The notes beneath the pieces are model-generated. The model did no database searches. It was given only the letters and a program-made list of their open reading frames with translations, and was not told the DNA's origin. From contig CM032124.1 in NCBI GenBank assembly GCA_018894105.1, forward strand, positions 2,465,501-2,529,500: 64,000 nucleotides of DNA, in the 5' to 3' direction. Positions within the stretch are counted from its first letter, which is position 1. The number at the start of each line of letters is the position of its first letter. Below, one piece after another: positions 22,761 to 35,211 of the stretch. The translations under genes and the position numbers were made by a program. The stretch is from Jacaranda mimosifolia. Its lineage: Eukaryota > Streptophyta > Magnoliopsida > Lamiales > Bignoniaceae.

Positions 22761-23170
22761 ACTGTCAATTTGGGCTAGAATTTATGGGCTCAACCCAATC
22801 CACATGATTTTGCGTTGGGTAGGGTTTAACATTTCAAAAAAAAGTTTGAGTGGATTGAATTTTAGATGAATTGTATCAAATTTGGGTTCAAAATGGGTCC
22901 ATTCAAAATATTTAATTAATTTAATAAATCATCTTATTATATTATATATTAAATAAAGTGCAGAAGACATAATAATATTACTATGATCTTTTAAATTAAT
23001 TTTTTAGAATAAGTAAATTAAATCAATTTTTTTGTTTATTGGAACCATTCAAAACCAAACCAACTCACAACTCAACTCACTTTCAACTCATTTATTTTAA
23101 CCCATATAGAACCCAACCCACATAAACCCAAACCCAACCCAACCCAACCCAACCCACCTATTTGCCACTA
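22761..23170. mobile_element. MITE copy, uninterrupted
   Basis: Starts near CTGTCAATTTGGG and ends near CCTATTTGCCACTA. It is rich in CCCAACCCAA-type words near the right end and TGGGCTCAACCC near the left. It is the same family as the MITE split by the LTR elements from 23385, and gives the uninterrupted reference. Target duplication is not clear. Confidence 0.65.
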
Positions 23171-23565
23171 TTTCAACATCTAATAGAGTTATCTGGACCT
23201 CATTTATTTTCTGTAAGGGCTACTAAACTTCAATCTATAGGCTTCAAATCCAGACTCGTTTCATTTAACTGCAGACTAAACAAACTTTGGTTTAACATTT
23301 TATTTAGAGGAGATGTATACAATTGGCTATAGAAACATCACGGAGTATTGAAGTTGGATAATATTCCCCTGGTTGTGTAGAAAGTCTAGGTGTCAATTTG
23401 GGTTAGAATCAATGGGCTCAACCCAACTCATATGGTTTTGGATTGGGCTGGGCTTAACATTTTAGAAATAGGTTTGAGCGGGTAAGGTTTTAGATGAATT
23501 GTATCAAATTTGAATTCAAAATGATTCCACTCGAAAAATTTAATTAATTTAACAAATTATCTCAT

Positions 23566-24298
23566 TGATGAGGGTGAAATCCGCTGGATGTAGGATCAAA
23601 AGGTATTTCCCGAAGAGTTCGACCTCTCTGGTCGATATTTGAAGGTGGTTGGGCCGAGTCTTGTAATCACGAGCAAACATCAAGCTAGCCGAGATGCCCT
23701 CGGCTTAGGCTCTCCGACGCTCAAGTTAGTATGAGGTCGAATATATAACGCGCAGAGTGAGGGCTTTGTGTATATAGAATGACATACCTTTGAGGGGCTG
23801 GAGTGAGGGTAATTATAGCCTTCTCTTAGTGGGGATTTGTCTGAAATACCCTTGACTTGTTGTAATGGTTTTTGTCCTTACCTGGGGGCCATTAAGTCAT
23901 CTTTCATCTTTGTACTATTCCAGATGGCTGCCTCTCCAAGTTTTGAGGACAGAATAGTACATTGTACCCGCACCTCCTCTCTGGAGTGGCATCATGGGCG
24001 GCAATAGGGCTGCATGCGCCATTAATGCGGAGGCATACTACCTGTCAGGGCATTTAATGCGGCAGATGCGGTTACACGCCTAATCAACCTCCCTGGTCGA
24101 CCTAACACAGGAATGGAGTGAGGCTCGCATGCTGGATGAGCAATGCGGTCAAGGTATTGATTAGAGGCCTAGCCTTCCAACGGTGTCGATCTGCCTGGTC
24201 GACCGAGGTTACCCGACGTCGGTAGCCTAATTGGGCCCAGTGTGTGAGGTGGGCCAGCTGTGGTATTTAGGCCGAGCATATTGGGCTATCCCATATCA
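23566..24298 (-). repeat. 3' LTR of element 1
   Basis: On the minus strand it starts TGATATGGGATAGCCC and ends CCCTCATCA. It is equal in length to the other LTR. Confidence 0.93.
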
Positions 24299-24511
24299 TG
24301 AGTCCCCTCCACTTTTGAATGTCGAATGAGGGAATCGACGAGAAGGATTGGGGAGTAGTAAATTGAGCGGTTACGCGGGCTTATCGACGAGGGTTTTTGA
24401 AGGTCGACCCGGGTTTTGCGCATTAAATGAGTAATTACATCATGTCGCGCGTGTTGTGGGACGGCGGTTACAACATTATTACAATTACTTAGATTCCCGC
24501 ACTTGTGCTCC

Positions 24512-24519
24512 TATAAATA
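24512..24519 (+). promoter_or_regulatory. TATA box of the antisense gene, element 1
   Basis: CCTATAAATATGCGC lies 214 bases inside the 3' LTR edge and 164 bases before the ATG of the antisense frame. Element 2 has CCTATAAATAAGCGC at the equivalent site (44929-44936, 160 bases before its ATG). Confidence 0.65.
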
Positions 24520-24675
24520 TGCGCTGTGAAAATAGCCATTTTTACTTTTACTGCCTTTGCATCTAGTCGAGCGTCTAGCCAACTGCTTTTGCTGCTAATA
24601 TCTTCCGCTTTTAGTTCATCAACTCAGTAAGTTCTTTCTTGCCTTCTCCTTAGCGTTCTTAGATTTATTGCCATA

Positions 24676-27148
24676 ATGTTGCGCTTATCTGAATCTGAGG
24701 GTAGCCAAGGGAGGGATAGTGAGGCTACTCATTCTGATAGTCCTGGAGGTTTGTTAGAGGAGTCGAGTAGCTCATCGAGCGATAGCTCGAGCTCCAATAG
24801 CTCGAGCAGCGATCGCGGGGGTGATGGAGCTGGGCCAAGTCAGGTCTTCCATCACAGGGTCAATTATTCACCCCCGACCATTATAGCGAGACAATGTCCA
24901 CAATCACTCATGTTGACTTAAGGCGTATTAGGCAGTTGTATGACATTCCTCTTGAATATGACTTGTTAACACCTGGGGCTTCTGGTTGAATGCATCGACT
25001 CCCAGCGGGCTGTATCACTGTGTTCGAGGACATCTTTAAGTGTGGCCTTAGATTTCCTTTAGGTGCTGATGTAGTCGACCTGCTTAGAGGTCTGCAAATA
25101 TGTATAACTCAATTACTACCGAACTGTTTTTTAACCATTTATAGTTTTATTATTTTGATGCACCTCTTCGACCAACCGGCTAACTTTAATAACTTCTCAA
25201 ACCTTTTCCATCTTCCTATGTCCTGCAAGTCGGGTAGCACCGATGAGTCGGGTTTCTATTACCTAACTGCTCGACCTCGTCGCAAATTTCTCATAACTTC
25301 ACCCATTTTTTCCAATGGACAAGAATGGAAAAAGCACTATTTGTTTGTTCGAGTTGTTGGGGGGTTCAATATACCAAGAGACTGGTGGATGGGGCATGTC
25401 GAGATGCCGGGTAACCTAATTTCGACCTTGCCCAACACTTTCATTCAGGATCTGGTGAGTTTGGTCAAATGGAGGCCTCGGTGTTTATCGAGGAAAGGAG
25501 TCTGGTGCTAGCTGGGTTGTTGTCAGCCTATTTAAATTTGCTAGCGGATGATCGACTAGGTAGACTGTGTTGTTTACAGTTTATTATTTTTCTATTTTTC
25601 TGCTCGATTTTAACTTTTGCTGTCATGTTGTTTGGCAGATTGCAACGAAATGATGAATCGCTCGAGAGCAGAGACTCTAGCCAGGGTCGAGAGGAATTAG
25701 CAGCGTCGTCAGGCGACCACGTCTTGTCAAGCAGCTGCAGACGCCGAGGCGCCTCAACTAGAGGCCATGACACCTTCGTCGTCCCGACGCCATCACCAAC
25801 TTGACCCATAACAACTACAGGCAGCAGCCCAGCTGGTCGAGGTAAGAGACCCATGGTGGAGTAGGCAGGATCTGCCCTGAAGAGGACCGCTGCAGAGAAG
25901 GGGAAAGGTAGGGCCACGGGGTCAGGCCAACCAACGGGCAACGATCTGTTCAGGCCGCGTGGGGATGATCTGCTATTTCACCTGCCCAAACTGCCCTCGC
26001 CCAGGTTTAGGACTGAGCCGAACATGGCCGTGCACAACTCGCTGTCGATGGAAACGGTAGGGTCGACGGGAGCTGCTTTCTTAAAGGTGTTAATGGTCGG
26101 GCTGTTCCTGTCTGACCAGAAGAAACTGATGGGGTTGAGCCAGGATACTGCTCTGAGGGCACTGTCTTATCACTCCAACATGGTAAGGCTTGGGTCGAGT
26201 ACGTTATATTGCTGAATTTTGCTTTATGGTCGAATATTATATTCTTACTAGCAATGATGTCTTTCAGGTCGGCCAATTAGGATATCACTTCTATAGGTGG
26301 TCTGAGTTGGCCTTAGCTGACCGTGTGCACCTACAGCCAGGTGGGGACATGGAAACTCTAAAGGCTCAGCTCGAGTCTTCACAGACCAGAGTTGAAGAGC
26401 TGGCCAAGCAGGTCGAGGAGTTAAACAATCAGCTCCAAGTGAAGGACAGTCAACTGGTCGCCTTGGTCAAGGAGAAGACCAAAATGGACAAGCTGCTAAA
26501 GTAGGCAAGGCTGGATGGGCAAGTCGCCTATAACTCTGGTCGATCCGTAAGTCAGAATGCTGCCCTCGATGAGGCCTAAACTGAATTCTACCAGAAGCTA
26601 CCACTAATGCGGCGAAAGGCAGTGCAGCAGTTCATGCTGAGCTCGGCGTTTCAGGACGCGAGCATTGTGTTTGTGCTCGATGATGCCCGAGTTCGTTCGA
26701 GAAAGCCCTCAAGAAACTGTAATTCCTAGGATATTCATTCCGTCCGGAGGATAAGGATCGCCTCAGTCACCTACTCGACGAGTAGCTACAACCCTATCCA
26801 GAAGATAAAGGAGGTGCTGAGGGTGGAGGGCCGAGGGGGGTTGCAGAGGCTCCACTAGTTGCGCCCTTAACGAATAAACAAAGGAGGCAGGCTGAGGTGG
26901 TGAAGAGGTTGGAAGTGATCGCCAAAGAATTTAACTTTGCCAACGATTTTATGTTTGAGGTCAAGGAATGCGTGGTCGACGCAACCGCATATCTTCCTTC
27001 TCTGGATGGGCATTTTCTAGCCGATGTGGCTGGACTTTCTTAGTCGGCGATCGCCGCGATTCCTATTGCAGTCGCCATACCTGAGCCAATTCCCATTCCA
27101 ATCCCTTCAAGTGATGAGCTCAACTAGGCTATCGATGAGGGCGCTTGA
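24676..27148 (+). pseudogene. Antisense gene of element 1 (Transposase_28-like), broken
   Basis: Opposite in strand to gag-pol. It begins MLRLSESEGS, then a Ser-rich low-complexity tract (24760-24830). After a one-base shift near 24864 and an in-frame TGA at 24987, a globular domain begins MHRLPAGCITVFEDIFKCGL and continues with DLLRGLQICITQLLPNC. Further on is a coiled coil (26350-26500) and a C-terminal part (about 26860-27040) that matches element 2. This layout is that of the antisense frames of Tat elements; the globular part resembles the family called Transposase_28, putative gypsy type transposon (from memory, not searched). Function of these proteins is unknown. Confidence 0.7.
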
Positions 27149-27532
27149 GGGGCGGGTGATGAGAGCGTCAGGTCCAACTAATGCTGCTTGAATGATGTAT
27201 TTTTGCTTTCATTTTGATTGATGCACTCGATTCGAGATTTGTAATGGATGTTCTTGTATTTGAATGAGATGTTCCTTTAAATTTTTCGTCGTTGACTGCC
27301 TTTGATCAATTGCATGGATAAATTTATAGTTGAATGCTCGCAGTGTTATATTTTTCGAGGTTCATTCAAGATCCTCGTTGGGTGGATTGTGGCTGATATG
27401 CAATCAAGCTTTGAATAATTTAGTGACTGCAGGGTCGGCTTCATATATAAATGATAATCTTGAAATAATTTAGCGATAGCAGGGTCAACTTCAAATAATG
27501 AATGATAATCTTGAAATAATTTAGCGACTGCA

Positions 27533-27804
27533 GGGTCGACTGAGTGGTCTTGGTTGCAAAGCCTTGACTTAGCGGTTTGAAGCCTGCTAGGCTGACTATG
27601 GGGTCGACAAGTTGGTCTCGGCTGGAAAACCTTAACTTGGCAGCTTGAAGCCTACTTGGTCAACTATGGGGTCGACAAGTTGGTCTTGGTTGGAAAGCCT
27701 TGACTTGGCGGCTTGAAGCCTGCTTGGTCGATTATGGGGTCGACAAGCTGGTCTCAGCTGGAAAGCCTTGACTTAGCGGATTGAAGCCTATTTGGTCGAC
27801 TATG
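27533..27804. repeat. 68-bp tandem repeat array, element 1
   Basis: GGGTCGAC recurs at 27533, 27601, 27669, 27737 and 27804, giving four units of 68 (67-68) bp. A shorter-period repeat (about 57 bp, TTGAAATAATTTAGCGACTGCAG) precedes it from about 27410. The array lies between the converging ends of pol and the antisense gene. Confidence 0.85.
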
Positions 27805-27875
27805 GGTCGACATTGAGTAGTGAGCTTAGGCCAATGGATCTTCGTAATCAACTTTTGCCAAAAAATTTCTTCAAT

Positions 27876-30800
27876 CTATTCATTTCTGTACCTGAATACA
27901 ATGGCGGCCCGTGGCCATTTTACACATAAAATTTCTTTAGGTTCACGGCATTCCAAGGTCATGGCAATTTGTTGCCTTATATGTCTGCTAGCTGGTATGC
28001 ATTGTGCTTTGACACCTTGACCACAGAGTAAGGTCCCTCTCACTTTGGGTCGAGTTTTCCCACGTTTCTCGACATTTCTACCTTCTTGAGGACCAGGTCG
28101 CTGACTTTTGAAACTACGAGGTTGAACTGCTTTGTTGCAATGTTTCGCCATTTTTGACCGGTATCATTGTATCGTGTTGTAGGCTGTATGGCGCAGCTCG
28201 TCGATGGTGATTAGGTCTAGGGTCCTTTCTGTTGCATTATTGATCGGATTATAGTGAATCACCTGGGCTGTGAGCTGGACCAACTTGAACGGAACTGCTG
28301 CTTCGGAACCATAGACCAAGTTGTAGAGGAGGCAGCATGTGGCTGTTCACGGAGTGGTCCTATATGCCCATAGCACTCCTGGGAGGTAATCTGCCCAACT
28401 TGCTCATGTGCCTGCTATTTGAGCTTTGAGGTGGTCGAGAACTATTCTATTTGTGACCTTCGTTTGACCATTAGCCTGGGGGTTCCCAACCGACGTGAAG
28501 TGCTGGTTGATTCCCAGGGCCTCACACCACTTTCTCGTGCTCCTACTCTGGAACTGAGTGCCATTATCCGAGATCAGGACTTCGGGCAAATCGAATCGAC
28601 AAATTATGTTTTTTCAAATGAAGCTCTTGATGGCTATGTCGATAATTTTTGGAACTGCTTTGGCTTTGACCCATTTAGTGAAGTACTCGACCACCATGAT
28701 GATGAACTTTCGTTGACCTGATGTCTTTAGGAGAGATCTAACTATGTCGATCCCCCACTGGTCGAATGGCCATGTGATCTGGATGTTGACCATCGACACA
28801 GCTGGTTGGTGTGGTATGTTCGTGTGGATCTGGCATGATAGGCATTTCCTGGCAAAGTCGATGGAGTCTTGCAATAGCGTGGGCCAAAAATGATTGTAAT
28901 GGACCATTTTGTGGGCCAAAGACCGATCTCTAGAATGGTTTCCGTAGATGCCCCCATGGATCTCGTGTAGCACTTCGTTTGCCTCTTCGGGTGATAGACA
29001 TTTAAACAGTGGTCTCGAGATCAACCTCCTATAGAGTTGTCCATGTTCGTCAAGAGCAAACTTGGCTGATTTCGCTCTAAGCCTGCGCATGTCTGCCTCT
29101 ACGTCGGGGACGGTCCCTTGACTTAGGTAGAGTTTGATCGGGTCGTGCCAGGAAAAAGTTGTCTCTTCGACCTAACCGACGAGCTTATGATCATTAGCTT
29201 GGATATATGGTTGGCTAGCCATCAAGAATGTTATGGTTCTTTCTCTGGTTCCTTTCATCGCACTGGCTAGCTTTGAAAGTATATCCGCCTGTTTCTTCTC
29301 CACTTGGGGGACCTGGTTCAAGGTGAAACTTTTAAATGGCCATTGTAATTGTTTTACTTCAGTCAAATATTGGCTCATTTTGGTCTCCTTGGCTTGGAAA
29401 TTGCCTTCGACCTACTCCGCGACCAGCTGGGAATCAGTGATCGCTACCAGCCGCTCGACACCCCAAGCTGTTGCCATGTTCATTCCAGCAATAAGAGCTT
29501 CATATTCTGCTTCATTATTGGTGACCGCGAAGTCAAGCTTTTTTGCAAAATCATACTCCTCGGCGAGTGGGGAATGAAGAGAAATACCTATTCCACTTCC
29601 CGATGAGGTTGCCAAATCGTCGATGTGCAACGTCCACACTAAGGAGTTCTCAACTATTTGGTTCAGGAGATCAAGTCTCTCGACGAAAAAGCCGGTCAGA
29701 ACTTGCTTTTATGGCCGCTCGCAGCTGGAATGTGATGTTGAAATCCCCGAGCTCGATGGCTAATTTCATGAGTCGACTTGAAGTGTCGGGCTTCAACAAG
29801 ACCTGTTTTAATAGTTGATTCGCCAACACCACAATCGCTTGAGACTAGAAGTAAGGTCATAGCTTCCGTGCTGCTGTAATGAGGGCGAGGGCAAACTTCT
29901 CAATCTCCAGGTAATTGTGTTCTGGTTTGTGCAGGGCTTTACTGAGTAATACACTGGTCGATGAGCTCCGTCTCTCGTCGAAATCAGTACTGAGCTGATT
30001 AAGGCAGTGGAGACGGCCAAGCAAAGTTGCAAAACTTCTCCTAGCTCGGGCTTTGCGAGCATAGGTGGTGAAGATAGGTATTGCTTGAGCTCGATTAGAG
30101 CCTGGTCATATTGTTCGGTCCACTGAAACCCTGATTTTTGAGCATTCCTGAGAATTTTGAAGAATGGTAGACTTCTGTCGGCCAATCGTGCAATTAATCT
30201 GCCAAGGGCTATTATCCTGTCAACCAGATGCTGTACATCTCGAATAGTACGAGGCAGGCGATATCTAGAACTAGGGCTGTAAATGGATATTCGAAAATTC
30301 GTTTACCGTTCGTATTCGTATCCGTTTACACAAAAATTATCCGCATCCGTTTAAAGCGGATATTATCCGTATTCGATTAGTGGATATCCGATTATAAATG
30401 GATACGGATATGGTAAATGCGTATCCGATCCGTTTAATATCCGTCCGAATATATATTTATTAAATAATATATTATTTATATTTTTCAATAAAAATCTCAT
30501 AATCCATATATTTATAATAAATTATAATTGAAGAATGGGAAGAAAAAAGAATAAATTTAAAAAATTATTGTAGTATAGAGAAAAAATTAAAGAATAAAGT
30601 TAGTCAACACAATTATTGTTGGTTGACTATATAATTAATATACTTAAATACCATTATTATTACTAATAAGTACTAATAATCAATTATAAAGTTAATTATT
30701 AATTAAAACTTATGTTATTTATTTGATTACTTTTATTTTAATGAAATTATATAATTCCTTCTATTAATTAAAATATGTATTTGTTATATGTTCATAAATT

Positions 30801-32600
30801 CATATATTTGGATATTCGTAAATAGATATCTAAATAATTATCATCGAAATAAATATAAAATAATAATTTGAATACTAATAAATTTAATAAAATATGAATA
30901 TATATAAATAATTATAATCGAATACGGATATATCCGAATCCGACCGATATCCGACGGATACGAATTTGGATATCATTTTTAAATATCCGTCAAATCCGTA
31001 TCCGTATCCAAATATTCGAAAAGTTAAACGGATACGAATATGGAAACAGTGTATCGATCCGTTTAATATCCGTTTACACCCCTATCTAGAACCACCTGGA
31101 TTTAAGCGGGTTCGCCTCGATCCCTCTTTGGCTGACCATATAGCCCAGGAACTTGCCTCCTTGAACCCCGAAAGTGCACTTATTAAGATTGAGTTTCATT
31201 TCGAAGGCCCTTAATATAGAGAAAGTGTGGTCTAGGTCGATTAGGTGGTCCTCGATTTTTTTTATTTTTACAATCATGTCGTCGACGTAGACCTCCATCG
31301 ATTGTCCAATCTCATTTTTGAACATAAAGTTGACCAATCTTTGGTATGTTACCCCTGCATTTTTGAGCCCAAAGGCATGACCAAGAAGCAGTATACATAA
31401 TTGGGGATGACAAAAGAGGTCTTATCCCTGTTCTCGGGTGCCATAAATATTTGATAATAGCTTTGGAAGGCATCCATCATGCTCAACAACTTGCAACCAA
31501 TGGTGAAATCGACTAACAAATCTATGCGAGGCAGGGGGTAAGGATCCTTAGGGCAAACTTTATTTAAATCAGTGAAATCATTATACATGCGCCATTTTCC
31601 CTCATTCTTAGGGACAAGTACAACATTACAAAGCCAAGAGGGGTACTGAATTTCTACAATATATCCTGTCTCTAAAAGCTTGTTGACCTCCTCATCGATG
31701 ATTTAGGACCTCTCAGCATTGAAAGTTCTTGTCTTTTGTTTTACTGGTTTGTGGGCAGGGTCCACATTGAGTCGATGGACGATAACACTTAGGTTGATTC
31801 CTTAGAGATCGGCGGCTTTCCAAGTGAACACATTGATGTTTCATCGAAGGAAATTGACCATGAGGCATTCCAAGTGGTCGCCCATATCGCTTCCGACCTT
31901 GGTGGTCTTGTTGGGTTTCTAGGTTCCAGCTCTATTATTTTGAATTTCCCAACAGGTTCGACCCCTGTGTTTTCCAATATCCTCTTCTTAGATGAAGGTC
32001 CTTCCTCGGGTTTCGCTATAGGGGCATCCCCCGAGGGCTTCAATTGAGGTCGCTTCTTCTATTCATTGGACTCGATGGAAATGGTATAGCAGCGCCATGA
32101 GTCCTTAAGATTGCATAAATGTTCTCATACTCTTGCTGGGGTTGGGAACTTAATCTTCATGTGGTAAGTGGAGACGATGGCCCTGAAGTCGTTTAGGGTG
32201 GATCGACTAATGATGACATTATAGGCGAATGGAGCGTCGACTACCAAGTAGTTGATCATCAAGGTTCTGCTTCAGGAACCTTGTCCAAATGTTGTGGAGA
32301 GGTTAATATATCCTTCTGAAATGATCTCAGATCCCCTAAATCCGACCAGCAGTAGTCTGACTGGATCAAACTTCAATTCCCCCAATTTCATTCTGTTCAA
32401 GGTGGACAAGAATATGATGTTCATGGAGCTACCATTGTCGACCAAGATCTTTCTCACCTTGAAGTTAGCTATTTTGAGTGTTACCACGATGGGGCTGTCT
32501 ATGTTTTTGTCGACTCCTCTGTTCTCCGTATGGTCGAGGTCAGAGTTGGTGAAGAAAATTGGCTCTACGCTGGTTGAGAGTTGAAAAATCGTCTCGACCT
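27876..32600 (-). pseudogene. Element 1 pol: protease, RT, RNases H, integrase; broken
   Basis: Protease with VDNGSS (32272-32487). RT palm with PYPLPRIDLL and MDAFQSYYQI (31349-31588) and active-site YVDD (31278-31289). After the hAT-like insertion, RT connection and first RNase H (29808-30271). Second RNase H, starting WTLHIDDLATSSGSGIGISL (29412-29639) and continuing to 29172. Integrase with zinc-binding HHCC (CLSCQIH) and catalytic WGIDIV (28614-29090), ISDNGTQF, then NPQANGQTK (28404-28589). The last catalytic Glu is Lys (28458-28460). C-terminal integrase tail to about 27880. Several frameshifts and stops separate these pieces, so no enzyme can be made. The enzymes would have copied and inserted the element from cytoplasmic particles. 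Confidence 0.85.
30272..31084. mobile_element. hAT-like non-autonomous element inside element 1 pol, 813 bp
   Basis: Ends TAGGGCTGTAAATGGAT and complement of TAGGGGTGTAAACGGAT are imperfect inverted repeats. An 8-bp duplication TCTAGAAC flanks it (30264-30271 and 31085-31092). Subterminal GGATATCCG/CGGATA words are repeated at both ends. It separates the RT codons (ending GIEANP) from the connection domain. No transposase seen. It is related in terminal sequence, but not internally, to the element at 4917-5623. Confidence 0.92.
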
Positions 32601-32628
32601 GGGCTGATTTGGTCGACTCTAGCTTTCT

Positions 32629-34280
32629 TTAAGTCTGCTTCCTTGCGGACCTTGAATCCCCCCTAGTAGGACCTCCTGAGATCATGTCAATGACTCCTCG
32701 AATGGGTGGGTGGGGTTTCTGGGTGGGTCTTTTTCCTTTGTCTTCTCTTCTCGGACTAGCCGACCTTTTTCTAAGGGGAATCCGGTTAGTTTTACCCTCT
32801 TCGCACCTGGCCTGCTCGTCGATGAATTTTTTCAGGTAGCCCTGCCTAATCAATCTTTTGATCTCATCATGCAAGTTGAAATAATTTTCTGTGTCATGCC
32901 CTTTTTGCTTATGGAAGTGGTAGTATTTTTTTGATTTTTTCATGGCTTCCGTCTCGGTAAGCTTCCTGGGCCTTTTGAGCAAGTTGTTATGCTAGATAAC
33001 AGACAGTACCTCCTTCCTCAGGAGGCTGAGCGGAGTTTAGTCATGGGAGCATTTGATGGGGGATCGAGTCCCTCCATGACCTGACGATTGTCTCTCTCCT
33101 TGTTTTTCTTTTTCTCAACCTCAAGATTGCCATATTTCAATTTATTCATTTCTTCTTGAGTTATGTACCTTTCTGCAAGGTCGAGGAGCTCTTCCATCGA
33201 CCTGGGCTATTTGCGTACCAAAGCATTGGCATATTCCTTGTGTCTAAGGCCTAAAAACAACACGTCGATTAGGAACTCAATCCTCGGACTCTTGATCTTT
33301 AACACTTCCGTGTTGAATCTAGTAAAAAAGTTTCGGAGGGATTCTCCTTCATTTTGCTTCACCGTGTGCAGATGGGTGTGAGGGAGCTTTGCCTTGCTCT
33401 TGCTCGCAAATTAGTGCAAAAACTTGCCGCATAGCTAATCATACGAGTATATCGACGCCGGTTCTAATTTCACGAACCAGTCGAGTGCTATTTCCTGAAA
33501 AGTGGTCACCAACATCTTGACATGGATGTACTCATTGTGTCCGTGCAGCTGCATCATGTGCTCGAACTACATTAGATGTTCGATTGGGTCCGACAAGCCA
33601 TCATATCGGGGCAAGCCAGTTGGAATCTTGGCGTCGACAGTAATGCGTTTGTCGATGATATCCTGGATGAAAGGGGAATCTCTCTCTCTTTGAAACCTTT
33701 GCGGTCCCTCTTGATGGTGAAATTTCTTCGTGTTTCTCCTCGAGATCTCTTCCAGTCGTCGGTTCAGCTATTGGACCGATGGGATACTTTTTTCTATTCC
33801 TCTCTGTCAGCCTAGGATGTATTTCTGTTCGGGTGGGATCTCGAGCGCTTGACCCTATTGTGCTGCGGGGCTCAAATGGGTCGAACGCCGTGGTCAACAG
33901 AATCCGTAACCTCATCGCGGGGCAAGGACTAGGCCATTTCTCTTGGAAAATGGCCTAGGCTTACTTCGCACCTCAAGGGGGGCCTTTTGGATTCTGGTTG
34001 CTCCTGGTTTTCTTCGGGCTGTCTCTTCTTCGGGGCCATGGGTCGTGGTGTTGCACTGGCCACCAGCTCCGGTTGGATGGTGTGTCGATTCAGAGTCGCA
34101 GATAGTTGAGCTGAAATCTGCTCGCTGATGAGCTGCATCAATTGAGGCATGGTTAGGGTGACCACTTGTTCTGGCTGGGCGCTCGACCCGGGGGCATCAA
34201 CTTCTTGCTGGGGTCTAGGAGGGAGAGAGCTGAATCTCCTATTCTCTTTTTTTCCTAAAGGGGCTCACCTGGTGTTCACC
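32629..34280 (-). pseudogene. Element 1 gag, broken
   Basis: The 5' part (33929-34165) reads VTLTMPQLMQLISEQISAQL and matches element 2 gag. A middle part (33160-33900) is in other frames after shifts. The 3' part (32629-32982) carries the Tat-type zinc knuckle position, but both Cys are Tyr (YHFHKQKGHDTENY instead of CHFHKQKGHDTENC). The start ATGGTGAACACCAGG near 34281 is followed at once by TGA. Gag forms the particle and binds RNA; this copy cannot. Confidence 0.75.
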
Positions 34281-34322
34281 ATTTTCAACAGTAGACTCGT
34301 GCGTCCCACAGACGACGCCAAA

Positions 34323-35055
34323 TGATGAGGGTGAAATCCGCTGGATGTAGGATCAAAAGGTATTTCTCGAAGAGTTCGACCTCTCTAGTTGATATATGAA
34401 GGTGGTTGGGCCGAGTCTTGTAATAACGAGCAAACGTTAGGCTAGCCGAGATGCCCTCGGCTTAGGCTCTCTAACGCTCAAGTTAGTATGAGGTCGAATA
34501 TATAATGAGCAGAGTGAGGGCTTTGTGTATATGGAATGACATACCTTTGAGGGGTTAAAGTGAGGGTGTTTATAGCCTTCTCTTAGCAGGAATTTGTTTG
34601 AAATACCCTTGACTTGTTGTAATTGTTTTCGTCCTTGCCTGGGGGCTATTAAGTCATCTTCCATCTTTGTACTATTCCAAATGGCTGCCTCTCCAGATTT
34701 TGAGGACAAAATAGTACATTGTACCCGCGCATCCTCTCTGGAGTGGCAGCATGATCGGCACTGGGGCGGCATGCGCTATTAATGCGAAGACATGTTACCT
34801 GTCAGGGCATTTAATGCAGCAGAGGCGGTTACATGCCTAATTGACCTCCCTAGTCGACCTAACACAGGAATGGAGTGAGGCTCGCGTGCTGGACGAGCAA
34901 TGCGATCGAGGTATCGATCAAAGGCCTAGCCTTCGAACAGTGTCGATCTGCCTGGTCGATCGGGGTTACCCGACGTCAGTAGCCTAATTGGGCCCAGTGT
35001 GTGAGGTGGGCCTGCTGTGGTTTTTAGGCCGAGCATATTGGGCTATCCCATATCA
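34323..35055 (-). repeat. 5' LTR of element 1
   Basis: Promoter LTR, minus orientation. A TATA box GGCTATAAACACC (plus 34568-34574) lies mid-LTR, so transcription would start near 34535-34540. Confidence 0.93.
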
Positions 35056-35211
35056 CTCATTATATTGTAAAATTATATATTAAATAGAGTGTAGAAGACA
35101 TAATAATACTATTATAGTCTTTTGAATTGCTTTTTGAAATAGGTAAATTAAATCAATTTTTTTTGTTTTCTATTGAAATAATTTCAAACCCAACCCAACC
35201 CACTTTCAACT

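Larger units (their letters stand above)
23566..35055 (-). mobile_element. Ty3/gypsy Tat-lineage LTR retrotransposon, element 1
   Basis: Two 733-bp LTRs (23566-24298 and 34323-35055) are flanked by the 5-bp duplication CTCAT (23561-23565 and 35056-35060). All retroviral-type domains are on the minus strand, so the 5' LTR is the right one. A primer-site-like stretch TTTGGCGTCGTCTGTGGGA abuts it, and a purine tract AAAGTGGAGGGGACTCA abuts the 3' LTR. Order from right: gag, protease, RT, RNase H, second (archaeal-type) RNase H, integrase, tandem repeats, then an antisense gene. The two LTRs differ at several dozen sites by eye, so the insertion is not recent. Confidence 0.93.

Noticed and set aside
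25528..25941. 137-codon minus-strand frame in element 1
   Set aside because: It mirrors the antisense gene region and is not shared with element 2.
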